A stretch of 49,582 nt of DNA, taken from NCBI GenBank assembly GCA_016195915.1, contig JACPYS010000029.1, positions 1 to 49,582 on the forward strand, read 5' to 3'. The translations under genes and the position numbers were made by a program. This DNA comes from Betaproteobacteria bacterium. Lineage in GTDB: Bacteria > Pseudomonadota > Gammaproteobacteria > Burkholderiales > SG8-39. Under the pieces are notes generated by a model that saw only the letters and a program-made list of their open reading frames with translations, had not been told where the DNA came from and searched no databases. Below are positions 24,623 to 33,648 of this stretch, piece by piece (the first letter of the stretch is position 1; each line of letters opens with the position of its first letter).

Positions 24623-25351
24623 CTAGGCCGCACGCGAACGGCGGGCGCCGTCCGCCACGCCCAGGTAGGTTTCGAGCGCTGCGCGATCCGCACGCAGCAC
24701 CGCGCTGCCGGCCTGATGGACGATACTGCCGCGTTCGAGAATTGCCGCAAAGTCGGTCATCGCCAGCACCTTGCGCGCGTTCTGCTCGACGATGATGGCC
24801 GAGATCCCCTCGTCGCGCACGATGCGCCGGAGCGCCGCGAGCAGTTCCTCGACGAGGATCGGGGCGAGTCCTTCGAGCGGCTCGTCGAGCAGCATCAGCC
24901 GCGGGTTGAGCACCAGCGCCCGCCCGATCGCGAGCATCTGCTGCTCGCCGCCGGAGAGGCGGTTGCCGAGATTGCGCCGCCGCTCGGCAAGCCGCGGAAA
25001 CAGTTCGAACACCCGGGCCGGCGTCCAGGCACCCGGCAGGGCCACCGCGCTCAAATTTTCTTCGACCGTGAGCGAGCGGAAAATGTTGCGCTCCTGGGGT
25101 ACCCAGCCGATGCCGGCGTGCGCGCGCTGGTCAGGCCGCAACGACGTGATGTCGCGACCCTCGAGGCGGATCGCGCCGCCGCGGTGACGTGTCACGCCGA
25201 CGATGGAGTTGAGCAGCGTGGTCTTGCCCATGCCGTTGCGCCCCAGCAGCGCGAGCGACTTGCCCTGCTCGAGTGAGAGCGTGACTTCGGAGAGCACGAT
25301 CGCCTCGCCGTAGCCGGCCGAGAGCCGCTCGAGGGCGAGCAGTTCAGCCAT
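24623..25351 (-). CDS. livF: ABC transporter ATPase, LivF type
   Basis: A 242-residue ATPase. Walker A is GRNGMGKTT (about residue 37), signature LSGGEQQMLAIGRAL, Walker B LMLLDEPLEGLAP, and the LivF-type IIVEQNARKVL segment. It ends in a basic tail (GARRSRAA). The start overlaps livG by 8 bases. It belongs to the second branched-chain-type transporter of the window, whose operon is preceded by the Rieske-type fusion gene. Confidence 0.9.
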   Translation of the reverse strand: MAELLALERLSAGYGEAIVLSEVTLSLEQGKSLALLGRNGMGKTTLLNSIVGVTRHRGGAIRLEGRDITSLRPDQRAHAGIGWVPQERNIFRSLTVEENLSAVALPGAWTPARVFELFPRLAERRRNLGNRLSGGEQQMLAIGRALVLNPRLMLLDEPLEGLAPILVEELLAALRRIVRDEGISAIIVEQNARKVLAMTDFAAILERGSIVHQAGSAVLRADRAALETYLGVADGARRSRAA

Positions 25352-26099
25352 CGACGGCCTCCTCGCCGAGGTACACGGCTTTCACGCGCGGGTCGCGCGC
25401 GACCTCCTCGGGCGAACCTTCGGTGAACAGGCTCCCATTGACGAGCACCGAGATGCGCCGCGCGAAACTGAACACCAGGTCCATGTCGTGCTCGATGAAC
25501 AGCACCGTGACGTCCTCGGGGAGCGCCGCAACCGAGGCCAGGATTTCGTGGCGGTCTTCCTCCGGGACGCCCGCAGCCGGCTCATCGAGCAGCAGCACGC
25601 GGGGCCGGCATGCCACCGCGAGCGCGATTTCGAGCAAACGCTGCTTGCCGTAAGGAAGCGTGGAAACCCGCTCGTGCATCACGTCGACAAGATGGAACTT
25701 TTCGAGCAGCCCCGCGATATCCTGATTCAGGCCGAGGCGGCTGCCGGCGACGCGCAACCAGTCGCCGCCATGGCCGAGGCGTTCCGACACCGCGAGGCCG
25801 ATGGTCTCGAGCGGCGTGAAATCACCGAACAGCTGGTTGATCTGGAACGTGCGCGCGAGGCCGAGGCCAACGCGCCGGTGCGGCGCAAGATGCGTGATGT
25901 CCCGGCCTTCGAGCTGGATCGTGCCCGCACTGGGATCGAGGACTCCCGTGAGGAGGTTGATCAGCGTGGTCTTGCCCGCGCCGTTCGGCCCGATCAGCGC
26001 GTGGCGCGCGCCGGTCTCGACGCGCAGGGACACGTCTCCTACCGCGCTGATGCCGCCGAAGTGCCTGCTCAACCCGACCGTCTCGAGCGCGAACGGCAT
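25344..26099 (-). CDS. livG: ABC transporter ATPase, LivG type
   Basis: A 251-residue ATPase with Walker A GPNGAGKTT (about residue 37), LivG-type segment RVGLGLARTFQINQLF, signature LPYGKQRLLEIA, Walker B VLLLDEPAAGV and IEHDMDLVF. The signature replaces LSGGQ by LPYGKQ, a usual LivG variant. The gene lies 1 base from livM. It couples ATP hydrolysis to transport through LivHM. Confidence 0.9.
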   Translation of the reverse strand: MPFALETVGLSRHFGGISAVGDVSLRVETGARHALIGPNGAGKTTLINLLTGVLDPSAGTIQLEGRDITHLAPHRRVGLGLARTFQINQLFGDFTPLETIGLAVSERLGHGGDWLRVAGSRLGLNQDIAGLLEKFHLVDVMHERVSTLPYGKQRLLEIALAVACRPRVLLLDEPAAGVPEEDRHEILASVAALPEDVTVLFIEHDMDLVFSFARRISVLVNGSLFTEGSPEEVARDPRVKAVYLGEEAVDG

Positions 26100-26100
26100 G

Positions 26101-27102
26101 TCAGCGAAGGCGCACGAGCCCGCGCGCCGCGTCCAGCCATCGGGACATGCGCTCGCGGCCGACCAGCACGATGGCGACCAGCAACAGCCCGATCCAGAAT
26201 TGCCAATACTGCGGCGTCATCGTCGCCAGCCAATCCTGCATCAGCTTGAAGATCACCGCGCCGATCAGCCCGCCGTACAGATAGCCGGTGCCGCCGATGA
26301 TCAGCACCAGCAGCAGGTCGGCCGAGCGCTCGAAGGAGAACACGTCGAGCGAGCAGAAGGCCGTGGTCTGGGTGAGCAGCGCGCCGGCGATGCCGGCGTA
26401 GGCGGCGGCGACGGTGTAGATCGCCACCAGCCGCGCATTGACCGGAATGCCGATGGCGGACGCGCGCAGCGCGTTGCCCTTCACCGAGCGCAGCGACAGC
26501 CCGAACGGAGAGTGCACCAGCCGCCGCGCGAGCACCAACAGGATCGCGAGGACAGCGAGTGCGTAGACGTAAGCGACGTGTCCGGTGATGTCGAAAGCGA
26601 AACTTCCCAGCACCGGCGCAATGCCGACTCCCTGCAGACCATCGGCGCCGCCCGTGAGCTCGTCGAAGCGGTTGGCGATCTCGCGCAGCATCAGCGCGAC
26701 GCCCAGAGTCACCATGAGACGCGTGAGATCGGAGCCACGCAACACGAGGAAGCTCGTAACGAAACCGAGCGCCGCCGCCGCAAGCCCCGCCGCGCCGAGC
26801 GCGAGCACCGGCTCGTTGATCAGGTGGTGCTTGGCGAACAGCCCGGCGCAATAGGCGCCGAAGCCGAAGAACGCGGCGTGGCCGAGCGAAATGATTCCGG
26901 CGTAGCCGAGGATCAGGTCGAGCGAAAGCGCGAACAGCGCGAGGATCGCGATCTCGGCGAGGATGATGTGTTTACCCGGCAGCAGGAACACGCTCGCCAC
27001 CGCTGCCACCCAGAACGCGATCTCGATCGGCCGCCAGCGCGCGCGCTGGCCCAGGCGCTCGGCAAGCGCGGCGGCCAGGACGCCGGGCGGCGAAGCGCTC
27101 AT
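26101..27102 (-). CDS. livM: ABC transporter permease, LivM type
   Basis: A 333-residue permease with a cytosolic N-terminus of about 25 residues and about nine membrane segments. It shows LDLILGYAGIISLGHAAFFGFGAY, the LivM hallmark, split here as LILGYAGIISLGHAAFFG, and LIIGGTGYLYGGLIGA near the end. The start overlaps the livH stop by 4 bases. It forms the inner-membrane channel with LivH. Confidence 0.9.
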   Translation of the reverse strand: MSASPPGVLAAALAERLGQRARWRPIEIAFWVAAVASVFLLPGKHIILAEIAILALFALSLDLILGYAGIISLGHAAFFGFGAYCAGLFAKHHLINEPVLALGAAGLAAAALGFVTSFLVLRGSDLTRLMVTLGVALMLREIANRFDELTGGADGLQGVGIAPVLGSFAFDITGHVAYVYALAVLAILLVLARRLVHSPFGLSLRSVKGNALRASAIGIPVNARLVAIYTVAAAYAGIAGALLTQTTAFCSLDVFSFERSADLLLVLIIGGTGYLYGGLIGAVIFKLMQDWLATMTPQYWQFWIGLLLVAIVLVGRERMSRWLDAARGLVRLR

Positions 27103-27959
27103 CGCCCCGGCGCGCGCGAGAACAGGCCCTGCGGCCGCAGGATCAGCACCACGATCATGATGGTGTAGATGGCGAAAGCGCCAAGTTTGGGCATGTAGTA
27201 CTTGCCTGCGACATCGCCGATGCCCAGCACGATCGCGGCGAGGAACGGCCCGGTAATGCTCGAAGTGCCGCCGACGGCCACCACGATGAGGAAATAGATC
27301 ATGAACTTGAGCGGAAAGTGCGGATCGAGCCCGAGCACCTCGACACCGAGCGCGCCGCCCAGACCGGCGAGCCCCGAACCCACCGCGAAGGTCACCGAGA
27401 ACACCGCGTTCACCGGAATGCCCAGGCCTTGCGCGGTGCGCGGATCATCGACGGCCGCGCGCAGCCGGCTGCCGAAACGGGTGCGCGCGAGCGCAAACTG
27501 CAGCGCAATCGTGAGCAGGCCGCACAATACGATGATCATCAGGCGATACCTGCCGATGCCCACGCCGCCCACTTCGAAGCGCCCCTCGAGCGCGCGGGGC
27601 AGTTGCACGAATACCTGCTGCGAGCCCATCACCCAGTCGGTCGCGGCGACCGACATGAACACGAGGCCGATCGTGAACAGCACCTGGTCGAGGTGCGGCC
27701 GTGTGTACACGTGGCGGTAGAGCGTGCGCTCGAGCAGCAGCCCGGCAAGCGCGGGAATGACGAAGGCGAGGGGCAGCGCGGCAAAGAACGGCCAGCCGAG
27801 CTTGTTCACCAGCACCACCGCGGCATAGCCGCCCGCCATGGCGAACGCGCCGTGCGCCAGGTTGATGAAATTCATCAGCCCGAGCGTCACGGCGAGCCCG
27901 CTCGCGAGCACGAACAGCAGCATGCCGTAGGCGATGCCGTCGAAGAGGATGGTGAGCAT
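27099..27959 (-). CDS. livH: ABC transporter permease, LivH type
   Basis: A 286-residue permease with about eight membrane segments and the LivH motif LMNFINLAHGAFAMAGGYAA near residue 30. There is no recognisable ribosome site: the start codon is preceded directly by a T5 tract and the stem of a strong hairpin. Expression of livHMGF may therefore depend on readthrough or processing at that hairpin. The C-terminus overlaps livM by 4 bases. Confidence 0.88.
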   Translation of the reverse strand: MLTILFDGIAYGMLLFVLASGLAVTLGLMNFINLAHGAFAMAGGYAAVVLVNKLGWPFFAALPLAFVIPALAGLLLERTLYRHVYTRPHLDQVLFTIGLVFMSVAATDWVMGSQQVFVQLPRALEGRFEVGGVGIGRYRLMIIVLCGLLTIALQFALARTRFGSRLRAAVDDPRTAQGLGIPVNAVFSVTFAVGSGLAGLGGALGVEVLGLDPHFPLKFMIYFLIVVAVGGTSSITGPFLAAIVLGIGDVAGKYYMPKLGAFAIYTIMIVVLILRPQGLFSRAPGR

Positions 27960-27960
27960 G

Positions 27961-27988
27961 AAAAAGGGCGCCGCCCGCGGGCGGCGCC
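27961..27988 (-). terminator. Intrinsic terminator/attenuator between binding-protein gene and livH
   Basis: Positions 27967-27988 form a perfect 22-base GC palindrome, with arms GGCGCCGCCC and GGGCGGCGCC around GC. On the minus strand it is followed by CCTTTTT, so it has the form of a rho-independent terminator. It sits between the binding-protein gene and livH within one operon. Such elements let the binding protein be made in excess over the membrane subunits. Confidence 0.8.
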
Positions 27989-28015
27989 ATGGTCACTGGT
28001 TGCAGCCCTGGCGCG

Positions 28016-29182
28016 CTATTTCTTCTGCGCCTTGACCGGGTCCTTAACCGCCTCGAAGGTGGCGAACTCGACGTTGTAGAGCTGGCCGCCTACCTTCTCG
28101 ACCTTGCGCACGTACTCGTTGTGGATGACATCGCGCGTTTCCGGATCAATCGACATCGGTCCGCGCGGGCTCTCCCACTTCATGCCCTTCATCGCGCCGA
28201 TCAGCGCGTCGCCGTCGGTCCCGCCGCTGGTCTTCTTCAGAGCCTCGTAGATGAGGTGCATGCCGTCGTAGCCGCCCACCGCCATGAAGTTCGGGCGGAA
28301 TTTGTTGGCGTTCTCGAAAGCCGCGACGAAGGCCTTGTTCATCGGCGACGGGTGCGCCGCCGAGTAGTGGTGCACCGTCACCGTACCGAGGACCGCGTCG
28401 CCCATGTTCGGCAGCAAGTCGTCGTCGGTGACGTCGCCGGGCCCGATGACCCTGATGCCGGCCTTGTCGAGGCCGCGCTCGGCATACTGCTTCATGAAGG
28501 TGCCGCCCTGCCCGGAGGGCACGAAAATGAAGATCGCGTCAGGCGAGGCGTCGCGCGCGCGCTGCAGGAACGGCGCGAAGTCGGGAGCCGCGAGCGGCAC
28601 CTTCAACTCGGCGAGCACCTGCCCGCCGGCCTTGGCAAACGCCTCGGTGAAGGACTTCTGCGCGTCCGCGCCCGGCGCGTAGTCCGAAACCAGGGTCACC
28701 ACCTTCTTGATGCCATCCTTCGCCGCCCAGTCGGCGACGATCGTCGAGGACTGCGCCAGCGTGAAGCTGGTGCGCGCGATGTAGGGCGAGCGCTCGGTGA
28801 TGATCGAGGTGCCCGCGGCCATCACGATCAGCGGCACCTTGGACTGCGTGGCGAGCGGCGCAGCGGCGAGCGCGGCGGGCGTCACGCCGAAGCCGGCGAT
28901 GAAGTTCACCTTGTCGTTGACGATCAGTTCCTGCGCGATGCGCTTGGTGTTGTCGGGCACCGCGCCGTCGTCCTTGACGATCAGCTCGATCTTCTTGCCG
29001 GCGACCGTATCGCCGTGCTGCTGCATGTAGAGTCTGGCCGCGGCGCTGATCTGCTTGCCGGTCGAGGCCTGCTGGCCGGTCATGGGCAGGATCAGGCCGA
29101 TCTTGACCTGCGCCTGTGCGCTGCCGAGCGCGAACGCCGCCGCAACCGCGGCAAGGATTGCAACTGTTCTCGTGCGCTGCAT
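28016..29182 (-). CDS. Periplasmic substrate-binding protein, LivK type
   Basis: A 388-residue binding protein. The start at 29182 has GGGGGAG 4 bases upstream. A signal peptide of about 24 residues ends GSAQAQVKIG. The mature part begins VKIGLILPMTGQQASTGKQI and follows the Peripla_BP_6 fold, with FIAGFGVTPAALAAAPLATQ near residue 95. It serves the LivHMGF system encoded downstream. Members of this family near aromatic catabolism genes bind aromatic acids, and the pad operon 9 kb away fits such a role (inference). Confidence 0.9.
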   Translation of the reverse strand: MQRTRTVAILAAVAAAFALGSAQAQVKIGLILPMTGQQASTGKQISAAARLYMQQHGDTVAGKKIELIVKDDGAVPDNTKRIAQELIVNDKVNFIAGFGVTPAALAAAPLATQSKVPLIVMAAGTSIITERSPYIARTSFTLAQSSTIVADWAAKDGIKKVVTLVSDYAPGADAQKSFTEAFAKAGGQVLAELKVPLAAPDFAPFLQRARDASPDAIFIFVPSGQGGTFMKQYAERGLDKAGIRVIGPGDVTDDDLLPNMGDAVLGTVTVHHYSAAHPSPMNKAFVAAFENANKFRPNFMAVGGYDGMHLIYEALKKTSGGTDGDALIGAMKGMKWESPRGPMSIDPETRDVIHNEYVRKVEKVGGQLYNVEFATFEAVKDPVKAQKK

Positions 29183-29279
29183 GATCTCCCCCTGGATGGA
29201 TGAGCAACAGGCCGGCATTCTACGCCTGCTCCTCCGGTTGTCGGAATACGTCCGGCTGCGCGGCTTTCGCCGCCGCTAT

Positions 29280-29906
29280 TTACCAGCGTGCACGCAGCTG
29301 GCCGTTTTCGATCTTCGATTCGAAGCGCTTCATCGGGCGATCGCCCTTGCCCGTGCATGCGCCCGTGCGGACATCGAATTCCCAGTGGTGCTTGGGGCAG
29401 GTCAGGCGAAAGCCCTCGAGCGCGAGGTGCGGAATATTGGTCACTTGGTGCGGGCAGCGGCTGTCGTAGACGTCAAACGAATCGCCGCTGCGATACACGA
29501 ACAGGCTGCGCCCGTCGCTGTCGCAGTAGGTGACTTTCCCGTCGGCGATCGCGTCGACGGCCGCAAGATCGTGCCAGCGCAGTCCCGCCCCGAGGTTTTC
29601 GGCGCGGAACTCCGGAATGTCCATGTCGATCAGGATATCGATCGCCCAGAAGATCCTGGCCAGCCCGAGCGCGGGAAACGCGTGCAGGATCGCATCCAGA
29701 ATCTCACCGGGCGTGGCACCCGCATCGAGCGCACGCGGCAGGTACTGGCGCAATCCCTTCTCCGTCTGCGTCGCGACCTTGGTGATCACCGTGATCAGCA
29801 TGCGCGTTTTCGGGTCGAGCGACTTGCCCGATTCCTTGAGAAACTTGAAATAGGCCCCCATCGCTTCGGGCCGTGCCTTCAACAGGTAATTCAGGGCGTC
29901 GCTCAC
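29280..29906 (-). CDS. Carboxymuconolactone decarboxylase-like/Rieske fusion
   Basis: A 208-residue protein. Residues 1-95 resemble the carboxymuconolactone decarboxylase/AhpD helical family (MLITVITKVATQTEKGLRQYL...ALDAGATPGEILDAIL), without the CxxC of AhpD. Residues 105-208 are a Rieske domain with cluster ligands CPH in SRCPHQVTN and CPKHH in LTCPKHHWEFD. I start it at GTG 29906, 7 bases after AGGAG; an open frame continues upstream through the divergent reductase but has no support. It lies 97 bases before the binding-protein gene and 42 bases from the divergent reductase gene. Its reaction is unknown; a redox partner or sensor role is possible. Confidence 0.78.
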   Translation of the reverse strand: MSDALNYLLKARPEAMGAYFKFLKESGKSLDPKTRMLITVITKVATQTEKGLRQYLPRALDAGATPGEILDAILHAFPALGLARIFWAIDILIDMDIPEFRAENLGAGLRWHDLAAVDAIADGKVTYCDSDGRSLFVYRSGDSFDVYDSRCPHQVTNIPHLALEGFRLTCPKHHWEFDVRTGACTGKGDRPMKRFESKIENGQLRARW

Positions 29907-29948
29907 TGGGATTCTCCTGCCGGTTGCCGTACAAGCCGGAAGTATAGA

Positions 29949-31370
29949 ATGTGCACGGAACACTTCCCGATGGCGGAACTCCTCACCCTTACTCGCGCGG
30001 CACGCCTGGTCGGCGTGGCGCGGGGAGTCCTGCAAAGAAGGGTGCGGGAAGGCACGCTCGCCTCGTTCGAGGGCATGGTCAGGGCCGACGATCTGGTACG
30101 CGCGTTCCCCGGCACGCAACTCGAGGACAACGCCGAGATGGCTCGCGTCGAGCGAATCAAGGAGCGGGCATTCGGCAGGCGCGTGTACGAGCGCTCGCTG
30201 CCGGACAAGGAAGTGCTGGCGGCGCGGCTCGGCGAGCTTGCGCGCGAACTCGCGCAGGCGCGGGCGAGCGCGGCACGCTCCGAAGCATTGCTGCACGAAC
30301 TCGGCAAGCGGCTCGAAGGCAATCCGCTGGGCACATGGCTCAGCCACGAACTGGAGGCGGGAATGGCGAGCGGAGAAGACGAACACGAAATCCTCGCGCA
30401 GGACGGGGTCATGCGGGTCATGACGCCGCATGTCAAGGTCGTTCCCGGAGGCCAGGAGTTTTTCGTGGAAGGCGCGGATACGGTTCTCGAAGCCGCGCTG
30501 CACGCCGGGCTGGCGATGGCCTATGGCTGCAGCATCGGCACCTGCGGCGAGTGCAAGGCGCGCGTGGTGGCCGGTAGCCTGAAGAAGGTACGCCACCACG
30601 ACTTCCGCCTTACCGAAGCCGAAAAGCTGCAGGGATGCGCCCTGCTGTGCTGCCACACCGCACTGACCGACCTCGTCATCGAGGCCAATGTCGCGCGCGG
30701 CGCCGCGGAAATCCCGCCGCAGAGCATCACCGCGCATGTGCGCAAGATGGATCCCCTGTCCGAGGACGTGATACTGCTGGAAGTCCTCACGCCGCGCACC
30801 AGCCGCCTGCGCTTCCTCGCCGGCCAGAGCGCGATCGTCGAACTCGGCGGGGTGAAGGCGACCTGGCCGATCGCCAGCTGCCCGTGCGAGGAACGCCGCA
30901 TCCAGTTCCATGTGCGGCGCATCGCCGGGAACCGCTTTTCCGATTACGTCTTCCACCGCCTGAGGATCGGCGAAGCAGTGGCGTTGGAGGGACCGGTCGG
31001 CGAGTTCGTGCTGCGCGACGAGGAGCCGCGCCCGCTCGTGTTCGTCGCCTGGGGATGGGAAGGATTCGCGCCGGTGAAGAGCGTGATCGAACACGCGCTG
31101 GCGCAGGACTCCGCCGAATCCATCGACCTGGTGTGGATCGTGGCTTCCGCGAGCGAGCACTATTATTCGAAGCTGTGCCGGGCATGGGCCGATGCAATGG
31201 ACAACTTCCGCTTTACGCCGGTCGTCGCGCGGGAGCTGCCCGATCTCGGCGATCTGTCGGGGAAGGACATCTACGTCGCGGGCGATTCGGCGCAGGTCGA
31301 GGCGACGCGCGCGCGCCTCGCCGATCACGCAGTACCGGCGGAGAGGATGGTCGCCTGGGTATCCCGCTGA
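29949..31370 (+). CDS. 2Fe-2S ferredoxin/FNR-type reductase with N-terminal HTH-like segment
   Basis: A 473-residue protein. Residues 8-65 resemble an excisionase/MerR-type helix-turn-helix (LTLTRAARLVGVARGVLQRR), followed by a coiled coil to about 140. A plant-type ferredoxin domain follows with CSIGTCGEC and a fourth cysteine in ALLCCHT, and then an FAD/NAD(P)H oxidoreductase module (about 245-473). The N-terminal half of that module contains SITAHVRKMDP and FLAGQSAIVEL, but the usual FAD motif RxYS appears as TWPIASCP, so flavin binding is uncertain. Start 29949 has GGAAG 6 bases upstream; ATG 29970 is an alternative. It is divergent from the Rieske fusion and likely its partner. Confidence 0.75.
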   Translation: MCTEHFPMAELLTLTRAARLVGVARGVLQRRVREGTLASFEGMVRADDLVRAFPGTQLEDNAEMARVERIKERAFGRRVYERSLPDKEVLAARLGELARELAQARASAARSEALLHELGKRLEGNPLGTWLSHELEAGMASGEDEHEILAQDGVMRVMTPHVKVVPGGQEFFVEGADTVLEAALHAGLAMAYGCSIGTCGECKARVVAGSLKKVRHHDFRLTEAEKLQGCALLCCHTALTDLVIEANVARGAAEIPPQSITAHVRKMDPLSEDVILLEVLTPRTSRLRFLAGQSAIVELGGVKATWPIASCPCEERRIQFHVRRIAGNRFSDYVFHRLRIGEAVALEGPVGEFVLRDEEPRPLVFVAWGWEGFAPVKSVIEHALAQDSAESIDLVWIVASASEHYYSKLCRAWADAMDNFRFTPVVARELPDLGDLSGKDIYVAGDSAQVEATRARLADHAVPAERMVAWVSR

Positions 31371-31429
31371 GCCGGCTTCGCCGAGCGTAAAATGGATTTC
31401 GCCGCAGTTGCCACCCCTGCGCTGCCACC

Positions 31430-32440
31430 ATGCGTGAACCCCTTTCGCTGATCGAAGCGGTACGGATAAACTGCCACATCGCCGACGCGCGCCACGCGAG
31501 GGAGGCGACGATGTGCACCTATCTTCTGCAGATGCGCGAACTGTTCCGCTGGGAACGCGCGATGCCGCTCGCGACGCAACCGCCGCGGGAAGACGTTTCC
31601 CGCTGGCTCACCGAGCGCGAAGCGATGTGGAACGAGCTCGAAAACGACAGCTACGGGACGCTGCCGCTGGGAGCACGCCACTACGACGCCTTCGATGCGC
31701 AGGGGCTCAATCGCGAACTCGCCGCGCGCGGCATGGTTTATGGCGCTGGTTACGGACACTTTCAGCGGCCGCACTTCTTTCTCGCAGAACTCGAGCGCGA
31801 CGAGATGCGCGAGGGAATCCGGGTGCTTGTCGCGGGGCGCGAATTCGCGCGCGATCTGGCCGCAGCGCCCGCCGCACTTCAGGACGGCACGATTTACGTG
31901 CGGCGCGACGCCCTGCGCCGCTGGCTCTGGGAGAAGGTGGAGTTCTGGCAGACCCGCAAGGGCGACGGTGCGCTGCAGCGTGCGCTCGCGGCCTGGGACC
32001 TCGAGTCCGGTGGCGATGCCGCGCTCGAGCACATGGTCGAAGCCGAGACCGAAACGATGATCCTGCACGAATTGGGTGAAGCGCGTGCCACGGAGATCCT
32101 GGGCTCCGCATGGGAAGAAATGCTCGGTGCTGCGCTCGACCGGCGCGCCGAACTGCTTGCGCGTGCGGTGCGGGACCATCTCGCCGACTGCCTGAGCACG
32201 CTGCCCTCCTTGCTTGAGCGTGACGCTCGGGCATCGATTCATTTCTATTTCTCCCAGATGGACGGCATGCGGCGCGAGCTTTTCCCCGTGCTCGCGGCCG
32301 CCTATGGCGAATGGAGCGGGTCTGGCGCCGTGAAACCGCTGCGGAAAGCAATTGCCAGGGGTGCGTTGCATTGGCAGCGGGCGGCGCGCGAATTGCTCGC
32401 ATCGCCTCCACGTGCCGATGCCGGGGCGTTCGCGCTTTGA
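31430..32440 (+). CDS. Unknown protein, Sfum_1244-like
   Basis: A 336-residue soluble protein beginning MREPLSLIEAVRINCHIADA and rich in helices, with many Arg, Glu and Trp residues. It recalls the uncharacterised Sfum_1244 family (NC.ISDARHA...C.YLLKMRE.YRWE near the start), but I recall this from memory and could not search. No catalytic motif, membrane segment or signal peptide is visible. The gene lies 60 bases after the reductase and its stop overlaps the histidine kinase start, so it may share their regulation. HELGE and HLADC repeats in the C-terminal half could be metal ligands (speculative). Confidence 0.6.
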   Translation: MREPLSLIEAVRINCHIADARHAREATMCTYLLQMRELFRWERAMPLATQPPREDVSRWLTEREAMWNELENDSYGTLPLGARHYDAFDAQGLNRELAARGMVYGAGYGHFQRPHFFLAELERDEMREGIRVLVAGREFARDLAAAPAALQDGTIYVRRDALRRWLWEKVEFWQTRKGDGALQRALAAWDLESGGDAALEHMVEAETETMILHELGEARATEILGSAWEEMLGAALDRRAELLARAVRDHLADCLSTLPSLLERDARASIHFYFSQMDGMRRELFPVLAAAYGEWSGSGAVKPLRKAIARGALHWQRAARELLASPPRADAGAFAL

Positions 32441-33648
32441 TTCGTAACAACGCATCGGAGAACCGCGATTCGGCGGCCAGCGACCGTTTGAGGGCGCTGC
32501 AGGTCCTTGCGGAGGCGACTTCCACGCTTCCGGGGGACTCGGGCGTCGAAGAGTGGCTGGGGCGTTTCCTCGCCACCATGGTGCGGCTCGCCGGAGCCGC
32601 GGCGGGCGCGGTTCGCGTGGTGACCGGCGACGGCCGGCACCTGCGCCTCGTCGCCTCCGTCGGATTGCCCCCGGAGGTGATGGCGCACGAGCGGCTGATG
32701 CCGGTGAACTGCGGCGTCTGCGGGATCGCTGTAGCCGAGGCCGCAGTGCATCTCGCGCCGGCCGGCGCCGCGTGTGCCGGTGTCACATCGCTTGCATGGT
32801 TTGGCGGTTTCGGCGGCATGGTGGTATTACCGCTGGTGCATCAGGGCCGCTCGCTTGGCACCTGCAACCTGTTCATGCGCGACCAGCGCACGATCCCGCC
32901 GGAAGTGGCGCTGCTGTATCGCTCGATCGGCGAGCATCTCGGCATGGCGCTCGAGAATGCGCGGCTGGCGCACGAGAACCTGCGCATGACGGTGATGAAC
33001 GAGCGCCAGATGATGGCGAGCGAGGTGCACGACTCCCTCGCGCAGACCATGGCCTATATGAAGATGCGGATATCGCTGCTGCTCGATGCCCTGCACGCAC
33101 CGGACAGCGCGCGCGCACTCAAGTACGCCACGGACCTGCAGGGAGCGCTCGCAGAAGCCTATGCCGACCTGCGGGAACTGCTCGCGCAATTCCGCAGCCG
33201 CATGGACCCGATGGGTCTCGCGCACGCGCTCAAGGGCATTGCCGAGGGCTTCGAGGAGCGTACCGGAATCAAGCTGTCGATGGAGAACAGCCTGGCCGAA
33301 ATCAAGCTCACGGTGGATGAGGAAGCCAACGTGTTCCATATCGTGCAGGAGGCACTGGCGAACGTGGCGCGCCACTCGGGCGCAACAGCGGCGCGCGTGA
33401 CCATCGGCGAGCGCGGCGGCGACTACGAGTTCAGCGTGGAAGACGACGGCACCGGATTCTTCGCCCTCGGCACGCGGCGCGGGGCCGATGATCAGGCAGG
33501 CCTGCGCCACCACCTCGGGGTCAATATCATGCGAGAGCGCGCGCAGCGGCTCGCCGGGCGAATCGAGATTGCCAACCTCCCGGGACGCGGCGCGCGCATC
33601 CGCCTGGTATTCCCCGCCGACCCGGCGGCACGCGCTGCCGCGCAATGA
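32437..33648 (+). CDS. GAF-domain histidine kinase, NarX/NreB class
   Basis: A 403-residue cytosolic sensor kinase. A GAF domain spans about residues 40-190 and contains PVNCGVCGIAV and a later CAGVTS, cysteines that could hold a metal or redox centre. The dimerisation/phospho-acceptor box is ASEVHDSLAQTMAYMKM (His at about 203; HisKA_3 type), and the ATPase domain has EALANVARHSGA and VEDDGTGF. I start it at TTG 32437, overlapping the upstream stop (TTGA), because no ATG exists before the GAF domain. It is paired with the NarL-type regulator that follows. No membrane segment is seen, so it senses an internal signal such as oxygen or redox state. Confidence 0.82.
   Translation: MIRNNASENRDSAASDRLRALQVLAEATSTLPGDSGVEEWLGRFLATMVRLAGAAAGAVRVVTGDGRHLRLVASVGLPPEVMAHERLMPVNCGVCGIAVAEAAVHLAPAGAACAGVTSLAWFGGFGGMVVLPLVHQGRSLGTCNLFMRDQRTIPPEVALLYRSIGEHLGMALENARLAHENLRMTVMNERQMMASEVHDSLAQTMAYMKMRISLLLDALHAPDSARALKYATDLQGALAEAYADLRELLAQFRSRMDPMGLAHALKGIAEGFEERTGIKLSMENSLAEIKLTVDEEANVFHIVQEALANVARHSGATAARVTIGERGGDYEFSVEDDGTGFFALGTRRGADDQAGLRHHLGVNIMRERAQRLAGRIEIANLPGRGARIRLVFPADPAARAAAQ

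Noticed and set aside
22635-24626. Long open frame on the plus strand, about 660 codons
   Set aside because: It lies opposite the receiver-hydrolase and SDR genes, is full of Arg, Gln, His and Val as GC-rich antisense frames are, and shows no domain.
29055-29948. Upstream extension of the ferredoxin-reductase frame
   Set aside because: It runs antisense through the Rieske fusion, which has clear domains; a ribosome site supports the start at 29949.
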